The notes: a model not told the origin generated them from the sequence alone. Shown: positions 51,912-61,088, numbered from the stretch's first letter. The stretch: DNA of 64,000 nt from Streptomyces broussonetiae (GCF_009796285.1 NZ_CP047020.1:5270001-5334000); one strand, 5' to 3'. Numbers and translations: made by a program.

Positions 51912-53321
51912 CTAGTGATGGAACCCGGTCGCCGCCGCCTTGTCCCGGGTCAACGGGTGTGGCTGTCGGCGCAGTTGGGGCAGCAGGCGGGTCAGGTCGT
52001 CCAGGAACAGGTCGGCCAGGTCGTGCGAGAACCCGTTGCGGCACACGATCCGCAGGACGGACAGGTCCTCACGGTTCGCCGGGAAGGTGTACGCGGGCAC
52101 CAGCCAGCCGCTCTCGCGCAGCCGGCGGGAGACGTCGAAGACGTCGTACGCCGTGACCTCGTCGGTCGTGGTCAGCGCGAACACCGGTAGCTGCTCCCCA
52201 CGGGTGAGGAGCCTGAAGTCGCCCAGTTCCCCGATGCGTTCGGCCAGCGAGGTCGCCACGTCCCGGGTCGACTGCTGCACCGCCCGGTAGCCGTCGCGGC
52301 CCAGGCGCAGGAACGTGTAGTACTGGGCGACCACCTGGGCGCCGGGCCGGGAGAAGTTCAGCGCGAAGGTCGGCATGTCGCCGCCCAGGTAGTTGACCCG
52401 GAAGACCAGCTCCTCCGGCAGCGCCTCCGAGTCCCGCCACAGCGCCCAGCCGACCCCGGGATACACCAGCCCGTACTTGTGCCCGGAGGTGTTGATCGAG
52501 GCCACGCGCGGCAGCCGGAAGTCCCACTCCAGGTCCGGGTCGAGGAACGGCGCCACCATGCCGCCCGACGCGCCGTCCACGTGCACCGGGATGTCGAGTC
52601 CCGTGCGCTCCTGCAGGGCGTCCAGGGCAGCGCACAGCTCCTTGACGGGTTCGTACGACCCGTCGAAGGTCGAGCCGAGGATGCCGACGACCCCGATGGT
52701 GTTCTCGTCGCACAGCTCGGCCGCCGCCTGCGGGTCCAGATGGAAGCGGTCGCCGTCCATCGGGACCTGCCGGGCCTCCACCTCCCAGAAGTTGCAGAAC
52801 TTCTCCCAGCACACCTGGACGTTGATGCCCATGACCAGGTTGGGCCGTGCCGAGCCCGGATAGCGGTCGGCGTTGCGCTTGGCCCACCGTCGCTTGAGCG
52901 CCATCCCGGCGAGCATGCACGCCTCGCTGGAACCGGTGGTCGAACAGCCCACCGCCGTCGACGGGTCCGGCGCGTGCCACAGGTCGGCGAGCATCGCCAC
53001 GCAGCGCCGTTCCAGCTCGGCCGTGCGCGGGTACTCGTCCTTGTCGATCATGTTCTTGTCGCGGCACTGCTCCATCAGCACCCCGGCCTGCGGCTCCATC
53101 CAGGTGGTGACGAAGGTGGCCAGGTTCAGCCGGGAGTTGCCGTCCAGCATCAGCTCGTCGTGCACCAGCTGGTACGCAGTCGTCGGCGCGAGCGGGCCGT
53201 CCGGGAGCCGGTGCGTGGGCGGCGTCTCGGTCATGCCGACGACCGGGTTGGCCTCACCGTAGAACGGGTTGATCGGCGTCGCTCGCTTCCGATGCTGCTG
53301 GGGACCTTTGTGCAGGGCCAT
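51912..53321 (-). CDS. gadB: Glutamate decarboxylase
   Basis: 469 residues. It converts glutamate to GABA, consuming a proton. The PLP-binding Lys is in SINTSGHKYGLVYPGVGW at about 279; TTGSSEACMLAGMALKRRW and HVDGASGGMVAPFL are typical of the GadA/B family. The C-terminus ends GFHH, as in acid-sensitive bacterial enzymes where the tail plugs the active site at neutral pH. A ClC-type channel gene lies 31 bp upstream on the same strand, suggesting an acid-resistance unit. Confidence 0.96.
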   Translation of the reverse strand: MALHKGPQQHRKRATPINPFYGEANPVVGMTETPPTHRLPDGPLAPTTAYQLVHDELMLDGNSRLNLATFVTTWMEPQAGVLMEQCRDKNMIDKDEYPRTAELERRCVAMLADLWHAPDPSTAVGCSTTGSSEACMLAGMALKRRWAKRNADRYPGSARPNLVMGINVQVCWEKFCNFWEVEARQVPMDGDRFHLDPQAAAELCDENTIGVVGILGSTFDGSYEPVKELCAALDALQERTGLDIPVHVDGASGGMVAPFLDPDLEWDFRLPRVASINTSGHKYGLVYPGVGWALWRDSEALPEELVFRVNYLGGDMPTFALNFSRPGAQVVAQYYTFLRLGRDGYRAVQQSTRDVATSLAERIGELGDFRLLTRGEQLPVFALTTTDEVTAYDVFDVSRRLRESGWLVPAYTFPANREDLSVLRIVCRNGFSHDLADLFLDDLTRLLPQLRRQPHPLTRDKAAATGFHH

Positions 53322-53352
53322 GAAACGTGCCTCCAGGAATTCCGGGAAGGGT

Positions 53353-54639
53353 TCAGCGGACCGGCGTACCGTCCGGCCGCAACTGCATCTGCGGACGCCC
53401 CGTCACCAGCAGCCAGGCGGGCAGCGAGGCGACGCACAACAGGGTGAGGATGGCGGGCGAGGCCACCAGGACCGCCGCGGTGAACAGGCTCACCCAGCCC
53501 TGTCGCGTGATCGCCAGGAGCATGCCCAGGACGCCCATCGCCACGCCCAGCGAGGGATGCACGGCCGGAACGAGCGCATGGGCACACAGGCCCAGTGAAG
53601 TGCCGATGAAGACCGCGGGGAAGATACGGCCGCCACGGAAGCCGCAGGACGCGGCGACCACCAGCGCCGCCAGCTTCACCACCGCCATCAGGGCGAACCG
53701 CCCCGCCGACCAGCCCTCCGGGTTCCGGGCCAGCTCCCCGACCTCCGACAGCCCCTTGAACAGCGTCAGATGGCCGCCCAGCGCCGCCAGCCCGCCCAGT
53801 ACGACCCCGCCCGTCGGCAGCGCCAGCAGGGGGTGCCGCAGCCGCCGGAAGGCCGCGTGGACGTACGGGAAGGCGTACACGGCGCACAAGCCGAGCAGCG
53901 CGGCCGTCGCGGCGATCACCAGTGCGGCCAGCAGGTCCTTCGCGTGCGGGCGGCCCATCGGCGCCAGCCCCAGGTCGAAGGTCGGCCGGGCGACCAGCGA
54001 GGTCGTCATGGCCCCGCACGCACCGGCGGCCAGCGGTGCGAACAGGTTGTCCCACAGCCGTCCCCGCAGTGGCTTCCCGGCCAGCGCCTCGGAGATCACC
54101 AGCGCCGCCGCCACCGGCGTGCCGAACAGCGCGCCGATCGTCCCCGACTCGGCCAGCACCGGCCACAGCGTGCCCGGCGTGCGGGGCAACAGCCGGGTGC
54201 CGAGCCAGGTCGCGAGGCCCACGTTGACGGCGATGACCGGGTTCTCCGGGCCGAGGCTCGGGCCGCCGGCCAGCATCAGCGCGGCCGCCAGCACCAGGCC
54301 CGGCAGCACCTCCGGCGGCAGGACCGGGGCGTCCAGGCCGAGCGTCGCCGGGTCGGGACCGGCGTGGCCGGGCACCTTCCAGACCACCAGTCCGACCGCG
54401 ATGCCGGTCGCCACGAGCATGACGAACATCCACAGCACCGAGTAGCGGCCCACCCCGAGCGCGTCCGGCAGCGGCCCCCACAGCACGTGCTGGAGCTTCT
54501 CCGCCGCCGTGGACACTCCGACGAAGACCAGGGCCGCGACCACGCCCACGACGACGGCGGGCAGGATGAACGGCAGCAGTGCCCGTGCCGGGGCCGCGGG
54601 AGCGGTCGGGGGCGGCTGCCGCGCGGTGTCCTGGGCCAC
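53353..54639 (-). CDS. ClC-family chloride channel/transporter
   Basis: 428 residues with about 10-12 membrane helices. ClC filter elements are recognisable: GGPSLGPENPVIAV (GREGP-like) and GFRGGRIFPAVFIGTSLG (GxFxP). The usual GSGIP motif is diverged, and the external gating Glu is probably the Glu of GPENP. No CBS domain. It precedes gadB in one operon. In E. coli, ClC antiporters compensate charge during amino-acid-dependent acid resistance, which fits this pairing. Confidence 0.88.
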   Translation of the reverse strand: MAQDTARQPPPTAPAAPARALLPFILPAVVVGVVAALVFVGVSTAAEKLQHVLWGPLPDALGVGRYSVLWMFVMLVATGIAVGLVVWKVPGHAGPDPATLGLDAPVLPPEVLPGLVLAAALMLAGGPSLGPENPVIAVNVGLATWLGTRLLPRTPGTLWPVLAESGTIGALFGTPVAAALVISEALAGKPLRGRLWDNLFAPLAAGACGAMTTSLVARPTFDLGLAPMGRPHAKDLLAALVIAATAALLGLCAVYAFPYVHAAFRRLRHPLLALPTGGVVLGGLAALGGHLTLFKGLSEVGELARNPEGWSAGRFALMAVVKLAALVVAASCGFRGGRIFPAVFIGTSLGLCAHALVPAVHPSLGVAMGVLGMLLAITRQGWVSLFTAAVLVASPAILTLLCVASLPAWLLVTGRPQMQLRPDGTPVR

Positions 54640-54719
54640 GGGCCAACCCTAAACGGGTCGAAATAGACGAAACGGGCAGGACTCGACGACATTCGGAGTG
54701 GTCCGGAAACCGAACCGGC

Positions 54720-54750
54720 TTGCACCTCACGTGACGTGAGGCCTCAGCGT
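54720..54750 (+). promoter_or_regulatory. tipA promoter with MerR-type operator
   Basis: TTGCAC (54720-54725) and CAGCGT (54745-54750) are 19 bp apart, the long spacing used by MerR-family activators. Between them lies the inverted repeat CCTCACGT G ACGTGAGG (54725-54741). Hexamers, spacing and palindrome match the published thiostrepton-inducible tipA promoter of S. lividans as I recall it. Confidence 0.92.
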
Positions 54751-54780
54751 GGAGGACGTACCGACCTAAGGAGCGGAAAA

Positions 54781-55542
54781 GTGAGCTACTCCGTGGGGCA
54801 GGTCGCGGGGTTCGCCGGAATCACGGTGCGCACCCTGCACCACTACGACGAGATCGGCCTGCTCGTGCCCGGCGAGCGCACGTACGCCGGGCACCGGCGC
54901 TACACCGACGCCGACCTCGACCGGCTCCAGCAGATCCTGTTCTACCGGGAACTCGGCTTTCCGCTCGAGGAGGTCGCGGTCCTGCTCGACGACCCGGCGG
55001 TGGACCCGCGCGAACACCTGCGCCGCCAGCACGATCTGCTGACCGTCCGGATCGAGAGACTCCAGAAGATGGCCGCGGCCGTGGAGCACGCCATGGAGGC
55101 ACGCACGATGGGCATTCAACTCACCCCCGAGGAGCGGTTCGAGGTCTTCGGGGACAAGGATCCGGAGCAGTACCGCGAGGAGGCGGAGCAGCGCTGGGGC
55201 AACACCGAGGCGTGGGCCGAGTCGCAGCGCCGCGCCGCCACCTACACCAAGGAGGACTGGAAGCGCGTCCAGGCCGAGGTCGACGACTGGCAGGAGCGGT
55301 ACGCCGCCCTGGTGGCCGCCGGCGGGCAGCCGTCCGGCGAGGCGGCCATGGACCTGGCCGAGGAACACCGGCAGCACATCGCCAAGTGGTACTTCGAGGT
55401 CTCGTACGAGATGCACCGGTGCTTCGCGGAGATGTACGTCTCCGACGAGCGTTTCAAGGCGTATTACGACGCCGTGCGGCCCGGCCTCGCCGAGCACCTG
55501 CGGGGCGCGATCCTCGCCAACGCCGACCGGCACACCTCCTGA
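54781..55542 (+). CDS. tipA: Thiopeptide-sensing MerR regulator TipAL/TipAS
   Basis: 253 residues from GTG 54781, with AAGGAG 7 bp upstream. MerR HTH: SYSVGQVAGFAGITVRTLHH, and GHRRYTDADLDRLQQILFYR; dimer coiled coil at about 75-110. Met110 (ATG at 55108) begins MGIQLTPEERFEVFGD, exactly where TipAS, the separately translated drug-binding domain, starts. Cys214 (MHRCFAEMY), the residue that couples covalently to thiostrepton, is conserved, while the second site Cys207 is Val here. It is activated by thiopeptides and autoregulated. Confidence 0.95.
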   Translation: MSYSVGQVAGFAGITVRTLHHYDEIGLLVPGERTYAGHRRYTDADLDRLQQILFYRELGFPLEEVAVLLDDPAVDPREHLRRQHDLLTVRIERLQKMAAAVEHAMEARTMGIQLTPEERFEVFGDKDPEQYREEAEQRWGNTEAWAESQRRAATYTKEDWKRVQAEVDDWQERYAALVAAGGQPSGEAAMDLAEEHRQHIAKWYFEVSYEMHRCFAEMYVSDERFKAYYDAVRPGLAEHLRGAILANADRHTS

Positions 55543-55547
55543 CCGGT

Positions 55548-55586
55548 CCCGGCCCGGGGTGTGCGCGAGATCACCCCCGGGCCGGG
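55548..55586. terminator. Bidirectional hairpin between tipA and ybjQ
   Basis: CCCGGCCCGGGGTG pairs with CACCCCCGGGCCGGG (one bulged C) around a 10-nt loop, in the 54-bp gap between convergent genes. Confidence 0.75.
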
Positions 55587-55596
55587 GCCGAGGAGG

Positions 55597-55965
55597 TCAC
55601 TCCACCCGGGCGAGGACGACCGCCGTGCCGTACGCGCACACCTCGGTGCCCACGTCGGCGGCCTCCGTCACGTCGAAGCGGAACGCCAGCACGGCGTTGG
55701 CCCCGCGCGCGCGTGCCTGCTCCACCAGCCGTTCCATGGCCTGGTTGCGGGTCTGCACGAGCGTCTTGGTGAGGCCCTTCAGCTCGCCGCCGATCATCGA
55801 CTTGAGTCCGGCGCCGATCTGGCTGCCGAGGTGCCGCGAGCGCACGGTGAGCCCGAAGACCTCGCCGATCACCTGCTCCACCCGGTGCCCGGGCACGTCG
55901 TTCGTCGTCACGACGAGCACGTCGGACCCGGGCCCCTGGCCCCCGCCGTAGTCTTCGAGTCCCAT
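55597..55965 (-). CDS. YbjQ/UPF0145 family protein
   Basis: 122 residues. VLVVTTNDVPGHRVEQVIGE and GANAVLAFRFDVTEAADVG are family hallmarks. YbjQ proteins form pentamers, and a link to lipid or metal binding has been suggested; true function is unknown. Single gene convergent with tipA. Confidence 0.9.
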   Translation of the reverse strand: MGLEDYGGGQGPGSDVLVVTTNDVPGHRVEQVIGEVFGLTVRSRHLGSQIGAGLKSMIGGELKGLTKTLVQTRNQAMERLVEQARARGANAVLAFRFDVTEAADVGTEVCAYGTAVVLARVE

Positions 55966-56122
55966 GAGTCACAGCTTTCTCTCGGTTGTCCCACAGCGCA
56001 TCCTGGATGCGCCGGTGGAACCTGGGGCGGTCACATCACGTTGATAGCTTTGGGCGGCACGACAAGGGAAGCACGCCGTCAGCCGCCGCAACCGCCCTTC
56101 ACCCCCTCAGGAGCCCGGACCC

Positions 56123-57121
56123 GTGATGACACTCGCCCTCGGCCCGAGCTGGCTCGATCCCAACCACCTGCTCAACAGCTTCGGCATCTGGGGTCTGCTG
56201 CTCGTCGTCTTCGCCGAGTCCGGCCTGCTCATCGGCTTCTTCCTGCCCGGTGACTCGCTGCTGTTCACCTGCGGTCTGCTGATCACCTCGCACCAGATGG
56301 ACTTCCCGCTGTGGGGCGCCATCGGCCTGATCTGCCTCGCCGCGATACTCGGCGACCAGGCGGGCTACATGTTCGGCAAGAAGGTCGGTCCGTCCCTCTT
56401 CAACCGTCCGGACTCCCGCCTGTTCAAGCAGGAGAACGTCACCAAGGCGCACGAGTTCTTCGAGAAGTACGGCCCCAAGTCGCTGGTCCTGGCCCGCTTC
56501 GTGCCCATCGTGCGGACGTTCACGCCGATCATCGCCGGCGTCAGCGGCATGAAGTACCGCTCGTTCGTGGTCTTCAACATCATCGGCGGCGTCCTGTGGG
56601 GCGCGGGCGTCACGCTGCTCGGCTCGTGGCTCGGCAAGATCGACTTCGTCAAGAACAACGTCGAGGCGATCCTGATCCTGATCGTCCTCGTCTCCGTGAT
56701 CCCGGTCGCGATCGAGCTGCTGCGGGCGCGCGGCAAGGCGAAGCAGACCCCGGCGGCCCCGCCCGCCCCGCAGCCCGTGCCCCAGCAGCAGCCCGCGTAC
56801 CAGCACCAGCCGGTGATGGACGACGCGACGGCACAGCTCCGCCGCATCGAGCCGGCCGAGCCGGAGCCGTACGCCTACCAGCAGCAGCCGCACCAGCAGC
56901 AGTACCAGCAGGAGCACCAGCACCAGCACCCGGAGCAGCAGTACCAGCAGGAGCCGTACCAGCCTCAGCAGCAGTACCAGCAGCCCCGGCAGCAGGACTG
57001 GGACCAGCAGTACTACGACCAGGGGCAGTACCCGCAGCAGCAGTACGGCCAGAACCAGTACGGCCACGGCCAGGACCAGTACGGCCAGAACCAGTACCCC
57101 TACGACCAGCCTCGGCCGTAG
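56123..57121 (+). CDS. DedA-family membrane protein with long Q/Y-rich tail
   Basis: 332 residues (GTG 56123; ATG 56126 also possible). Residues 1-210 are DedA: ESGLLIGFFLPGDSLLFTCG, GDQAGYMFGKKVGPSLF, and ARFVPIVRTFTPIIAGVSGM with the conserved Arg residues. DedA proteins support membrane homeostasis and lipid (C55-P or PE) flipping. The C-terminal ~115 residues are low-complexity Gln/Tyr/Pro (QQYQQEHQHQHPEQQYQQEP-like), cytoplasmic, and unusual for the family. It stands between two opposite-strand genes. Confidence 0.92.
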   Translation: MMTLALGPSWLDPNHLLNSFGIWGLLLVVFAESGLLIGFFLPGDSLLFTCGLLITSHQMDFPLWGAIGLICLAAILGDQAGYMFGKKVGPSLFNRPDSRLFKQENVTKAHEFFEKYGPKSLVLARFVPIVRTFTPIIAGVSGMKYRSFVVFNIIGGVLWGAGVTLLGSWLGKIDFVKNNVEAILILIVLVSVIPVAIELLRARGKAKQTPAAPPAPQPVPQQQPAYQHQPVMDDATAQLRRIEPAEPEPYAYQQQPHQQQYQQEHQHQHPEQQYQQEPYQPQQQYQQPRQQDWDQQYYDQGQYPQQQYGQNQYGHGQDQYGQNQYPYDQPRP

Positions 57122-57142
57122 GCGCCAGGAGACCCCGGGCCG

Positions 57143-58822
57143 CTAGAAACCGCGGGTCCGCTTCGCGGCCCGCCGCTTCCCGGCGGAGCCGATCCGCAGG
57201 AACAGCCGCGAGATCTCCGAGCCCAGATTGACCCCGATGGCGATGGCCATGGCGAGTGACGCCGCCTTGGCCAGCGACACCAGTCCCTTGTCCACCTCGT
57301 TCTGGGCCATGCTCAGCAGCCCGAAGTACGTGGCGGAACCGGGCAGCAGCGGCCCGATCGCCGCCGTCGTGTACGGCAGCGCCGACGCGAACCGGTAGCG
57401 CGACAGCAACTGCCCGAACAGGCCCACCAGCCCCGCCGCCACCGCCGTGGAGGCGACCGGCGAGATGCCCCCGACGTAGTGCATCGCGCCGTACACCGAC
57501 CAGGCGACGCCCCCGTTGAGGGTCACCCAGAGCACGGTCGAACGTTCCTGCTGGAGCAGGACCGCGAAGGTCAGGGACAGCACCATGGACGCCGCGATCT
57601 GGATCAGCGGCCGTTCGTTGATCATCAGCGCCGCGTCCGGGTTCAGCTTCCCGCCGACCTTCACGCCGAAGTACAGGACGACCAGCACGCCGGTGACGAT
57701 GCCGACGAAGAAGTACATGACCTCCAGCAGGCGCGCGGAGGCCGTGATGTAGAAGCCGGTCAGGCCGTCCTGCACGCCCGCCACCAGCGCCCGCCCGGGC
57801 AGCAGCGCGAACAGTCCACCGGTGACCACGGCGGACGCCTTGACGTCGACGTGCGCCAGCGCGAACGCCACGCCGATCGCGGCGGGCGGCATCGCGGCGA
57901 CGGTGAACTGGTAGAACTCCGGCAGCCCGCGCCCCGCGCACAGCCAGGCCAGCCGGTCGCCGAGCATCGCGCCCACGGCCGCCGCGACGAACACGATCAG
58001 GTCACCGCCGACCAGGACGGAGGCGGCGCCGGCGAGCAGCCCGCCGGCCAGGGTCAGCACCCAGCCGGAGTAGGGGTGCCGGTTGCGGCGGATCTCCGCC
58101 AGCCGCCGGTAGGCCTCCTCCAGCGAGACATGCGTCTCCGGGTCGCTCAACTCGGCCACCAGCCGGAACACGGCCGACAGCCGCGTGTAGTCGGTGCCCC
58201 GCCGGCGTACCGTCCGCGACGCCGTCACCGGGTCCTCCACCAGCGACGGCTGGTGCGAGATCGACAGCAGGGTGAAAGTGACGTTGGGCTCGCAGCGGTC
58301 CAGGCCGTAGGAACGGCACACCGCGAACATCGCGGCCTCCACGTCCTCCGCGCCCTCGCCACCGGCCAGCAGCAGTTCCCCGATACGCAGCGTCAGGTCG
58401 AGCACGCGCGGGACCGCCGGGCCCTCCTCCTCGTGCCGGTGCACGGGCTCCGGCGCCGGCCGCTCGGTCACCGGCATGCGCAGCATCGTGCGCATCCGGT
58501 CCTGCCAGGGCGCGTCCTTGACCAGGCTGACCATCGGTATCCCGGTCGCCGGGGTGAACGCGCTCGGCCCGCTCTTGGCGCCGTAGGCGCTCGGCAGGAC
58601 GAACGCCGACCCCTCCGGCTCCGGGCTCGGCGGCTGCGACACCGCCAGACCGTCCGGCACGGCGAACTCGGACGTGGTCTCCGGCTCAACACCGCCCTCG
58701 ATGACCTCGATGCCCTCGGGGATGGCGAACTCGGACGTGATCTCCGGGTCGTACCGCGCCTCGTCGGACCGGGGCTTGCGGTCCTCCGCCTCCGTCACCT
58801 CGCACCGCTCCCTGAACGACAC
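57143..58822 (-). CDS. thrE: Threonine/serine exporter (ThrE family)
   Basis: 559 residues, GTG start. An N-terminal hydrophilic region of about 140 residues holds a near-duplicate pair (EITSEFAIPEGIEV and ETTSEFAVPDGLAV). Then the ThrE domain: LDLTLRIGELLLAGGEGAED, then about ten membrane helices with GDRLAWLCAGRGLPEFYQFT. It exports Thr and Ser using the proton gradient. It lies downstream of ppa on the same strand, with a terminator between. Confidence 0.9.
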   Translation of the reverse strand: MSFRERCEVTEAEDRKPRSDEARYDPEITSEFAIPEGIEVIEGGVEPETTSEFAVPDGLAVSQPPSPEPEGSAFVLPSAYGAKSGPSAFTPATGIPMVSLVKDAPWQDRMRTMLRMPVTERPAPEPVHRHEEEGPAVPRVLDLTLRIGELLLAGGEGAEDVEAAMFAVCRSYGLDRCEPNVTFTLLSISHQPSLVEDPVTASRTVRRRGTDYTRLSAVFRLVAELSDPETHVSLEEAYRRLAEIRRNRHPYSGWVLTLAGGLLAGAASVLVGGDLIVFVAAAVGAMLGDRLAWLCAGRGLPEFYQFTVAAMPPAAIGVAFALAHVDVKASAVVTGGLFALLPGRALVAGVQDGLTGFYITASARLLEVMYFFVGIVTGVLVVLYFGVKVGGKLNPDAALMINERPLIQIAASMVLSLTFAVLLQQERSTVLWVTLNGGVAWSVYGAMHYVGGISPVASTAVAAGLVGLFGQLLSRYRFASALPYTTAAIGPLLPGSATYFGLLSMAQNEVDKGLVSLAKAASLAMAIAIGVNLGSEISRLFLRIGSAGKRRAAKRTRGF

Positions 58823-58867
58823 CCTCTCGTAGCCTCAGTATGCGCAGTGCGCCCGGCGGGCACACAA

Positions 58868-58897
58868 ACGGGCCGCACGCGTGCGCGTGCGGCCCGT
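58868..58897 (-). terminator. Terminator after ppa
   Basis: 12-bp perfect stem ACGGGCCGCACG/CGTGCGGCCCGT with loop CGTGCG, followed on the minus strand by TTTGTGTG. It separates ppa from thrE. Confidence 0.85.
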
Positions 58898-58915
58898 CAG
58901 CGGGACAGGGCTCGC

Positions 58916-59407
58916 TCAGTGGCCGCCCTGCTCCTTGAAGCGCTTGTACGACCGCTCGATCTCCGCCTCGGCGTCCGTGCGGCCCACCCAGTTGGCACCC
59001 TCGACCGACTTGCCGGGCTCCAGGTCCTTGTACACCTCGAAGAAGTGCTGGATCTCCAGGCGGTCGAACTCCGACACGTGGTGGATGTCGCGCAGGTGCT
59101 CCACGCGCGGGTCGGTGGCCGGAACGCACAGCAGCTTGTCGTCGCCGCCCGCCTCGTCCGTCATGCGGAACATGCCGATCGCGCGGCACTTGATCAGGCA
59201 GCCCGGGAAGGTCGGCTCGTCCAGGATGACCAGCGCGTCCAGCGGGTCGCCGTCCTCGCCGAGGGTGTTCTCGACGAAGCCGTAGTCGGTCGGGTAGGCG
59301 GTCGAGGTGAAGAGACGACGGTCCAGGCGGATCCGACCGGACTCGTGATCCACCTCGTACTTGTTGCGCGAACCCTTCGGGATCTCGATCGTGACGTCGA
59401 ACTCCAC
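58916..59407 (-). CDS. ppa: Inorganic pyrophosphatase, family I
   Basis: 163 residues from GTG 59407, with GGAGGAG 6 bp upstream; in-frame starts at 59422 and 59431 are less likely. It hydrolyses PPi. Active-site signature DGDPLDALVI and further acidic residues (ENTLGEDGDP, DYGFVEN) are intact. Single gene divergent from dacB. Confidence 0.95.
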   Translation of the reverse strand: MEFDVTIEIPKGSRNKYEVDHESGRIRLDRRLFTSTAYPTDYGFVENTLGEDGDPLDALVILDEPTFPGCLIKCRAIGMFRMTDEAGGDDKLLCVPATDPRVEHLRDIHHVSEFDRLEIQHFFEVYKDLEPGKSVEGANWVGRTDAEAEIERSYKRFKEQGGH

Positions 59408-59492
59408 CGGTGGCTCCTCCATGATCAGCACATAGTTCTGGTGGTTAAGTGTCCCTCACGCAGGTGTGTGATCGCGAAAGGGGCTGGTGGTC

Positions 59493-61088
59493 GTGCCAGA
59501 GCTGAGGCCTTGGCGAGCCGCGGGACCGCAGGTGGAGCGGATCGCGAACGCCGTACGGCCGCGTCTTGCGCGGACCGTGGCGGCCGTGAAGCCGCGGGTC
59601 GTGCGGTTGACGCAGGCCCTTGCCTCCCGGTCCTCGCACCTCCCCCGTCCGCGAGCCGTCAGGACCTGGCAGTACTCGGCGGGCGCCGCCACCGTCGGCC
59701 TCGCACTCGCCGCCGGCGTGGTGACCGTGGCCGGCCCCTGGGACGCCAACGGTCAGCGTACGGCCGAGCGGGACCGGGCGATCGCCCTGGAGCGCTCAGG
59801 TGGCGCAGATCACGGCCGCTCCGGTACGACCGCGGGGGCGCCGCGGCCCGCACCGAGTGCCGCGCCCGTCCTGATGGGCCTGGACGGCGCGACGGCCGCC
59901 GTCGGCACCGAGAAGGCCGCCCCGGGCGGAAAGCCCCTCTCGGCCGTCCTGGGACCCCTGCTGGACGACCCCGAGCTGGGCGACGGTCATGCGGCGACCG
60001 TCGTCGACATGACCACCGGCCGACGCCTGTACGGCACGGACTCCGGCAAGGCCCTCACCCCCGCCTCCACCACCAAGATCGCCACCGCGGTCGCAGCGCT
60101 GTCCGCCCTCGGCCCCGACCACCGCTTCACCACGCGCGCCGCCCTCGAACCCGACACCCGCGAACTCGTCCTGGTCGGCGGCGGCGACCCCACCCTGACC
60201 GCCCACAAGGACGACGGGGGCTGGGCCGACCTGCGGCAGCTGGCGTCCGGCACCGCCGAGGAACTGAAGAAGCGCGGCATCCACAAGATCACGCTCTCCT
60301 ACGACACCACCCTGTTCACCGGGCCCGCCCTGCACCCCATCGGCGTCAACGAGAACCTCGCCCCGGTCAGCGCCCTGACCGCCGACGAGGGCCGCAGCGA
60401 CGACTCCACCAGCGGCCCCGCCCCGCGCGTGAGCGACCCGGCCGCGGACGCGGCCACCAGGTTCGCGGGCTTCCTCAAGGACGTCGGCATCACGACCACG
60501 CCCCCCGGGCCCTCCAAGGCCTCCACGCGCGCGGAGAACCTCGCCACCGTCTCCTCGCCCCCGCTGTCCGACATCGTCGAGCGGATGCTGACCAACAGCG
60601 ACAACGACATCGCCGAGACCCTGGCCCGCCACACGGCGCTCGCCAGCGGGCAGCCGGGCAGCTTCGACGGCGGCGCCCGGGCGATCTCCGCGCGCCTGAC
60701 CAAGCTGGGCCTGCCGATGTCCGGCGCCTCCTTCCACGACGGCAGCGGCCTCGACCGCGACGACAGGCTGACCCCGGACCTGCTCGCCGGTCTCCTGGTC
60801 ACGGCCGGCGACCCGGCCCGGCCCGGCCTGCGCCCCGTCCTCACCGGCCTGCCCGTGGCCGGCTTCACCGGCACCCTGACCAGCCGCTACACCGATGGCG
60901 CGGCCGGTGTGGTGCGCGCCAAGACGGGCACCCTGACCGGTGTCAACACCCTCGCCGGTACCGTCGTCGACGCCGACGGCCGCCTCCTCGCCTTCGCCTT
61001 CATGGCCTCCGGTACGACCGATCCCCAGGCGGCCCAGACGGCCCTGGACAGAACGGCCACGGCACTGGCGGGGTGCGGATGCGGCTAG
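59493..61088 (+). CDS. dacB: D-alanyl-D-alanine carboxypeptidase/endopeptidase (PBP4)
   Basis: 531 residues from GTG 59493 (AAAGGGG at 9 bp; GTG 59487 possible). A long Arg-rich cytoplasmic N-terminus is followed by one membrane helix (SAGAATVGLALAAGVVTVAG), so the enzyme is anchored and faces outside. Penicillin-binding motifs are complete: TPASTTKIATAV (SxxK), MLTNSDNDIAE (SxN) and VRAKTGTLTG (KTG). Class C PBPs trim peptidoglycan side chains. It heads the dacB-protease-tilS-hpt row known upstream of ftsH. Confidence 0.95.
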   Translation: MPELRPWRAAGPQVERIANAVRPRLARTVAAVKPRVVRLTQALASRSSHLPRPRAVRTWQYSAGAATVGLALAAGVVTVAGPWDANGQRTAERDRAIALERSGGADHGRSGTTAGAPRPAPSAAPVLMGLDGATAAVGTEKAAPGGKPLSAVLGPLLDDPELGDGHAATVVDMTTGRRLYGTDSGKALTPASTTKIATAVAALSALGPDHRFTTRAALEPDTRELVLVGGGDPTLTAHKDDGGWADLRQLASGTAEELKKRGIHKITLSYDTTLFTGPALHPIGVNENLAPVSALTADEGRSDDSTSGPAPRVSDPAADAATRFAGFLKDVGITTTPPGPSKASTRAENLATVSSPPLSDIVERMLTNSDNDIAETLARHTALASGQPGSFDGGARAISARLTKLGLPMSGASFHDGSGLDRDDRLTPDLLAGLLVTAGDPARPGLRPVLTGLPVAGFTGTLTSRYTDGAAGVVRAKTGTLTGVNTLAGTVVDADGRLLAFAFMASGTTDPQAAQTALDRTATALAGCGCG

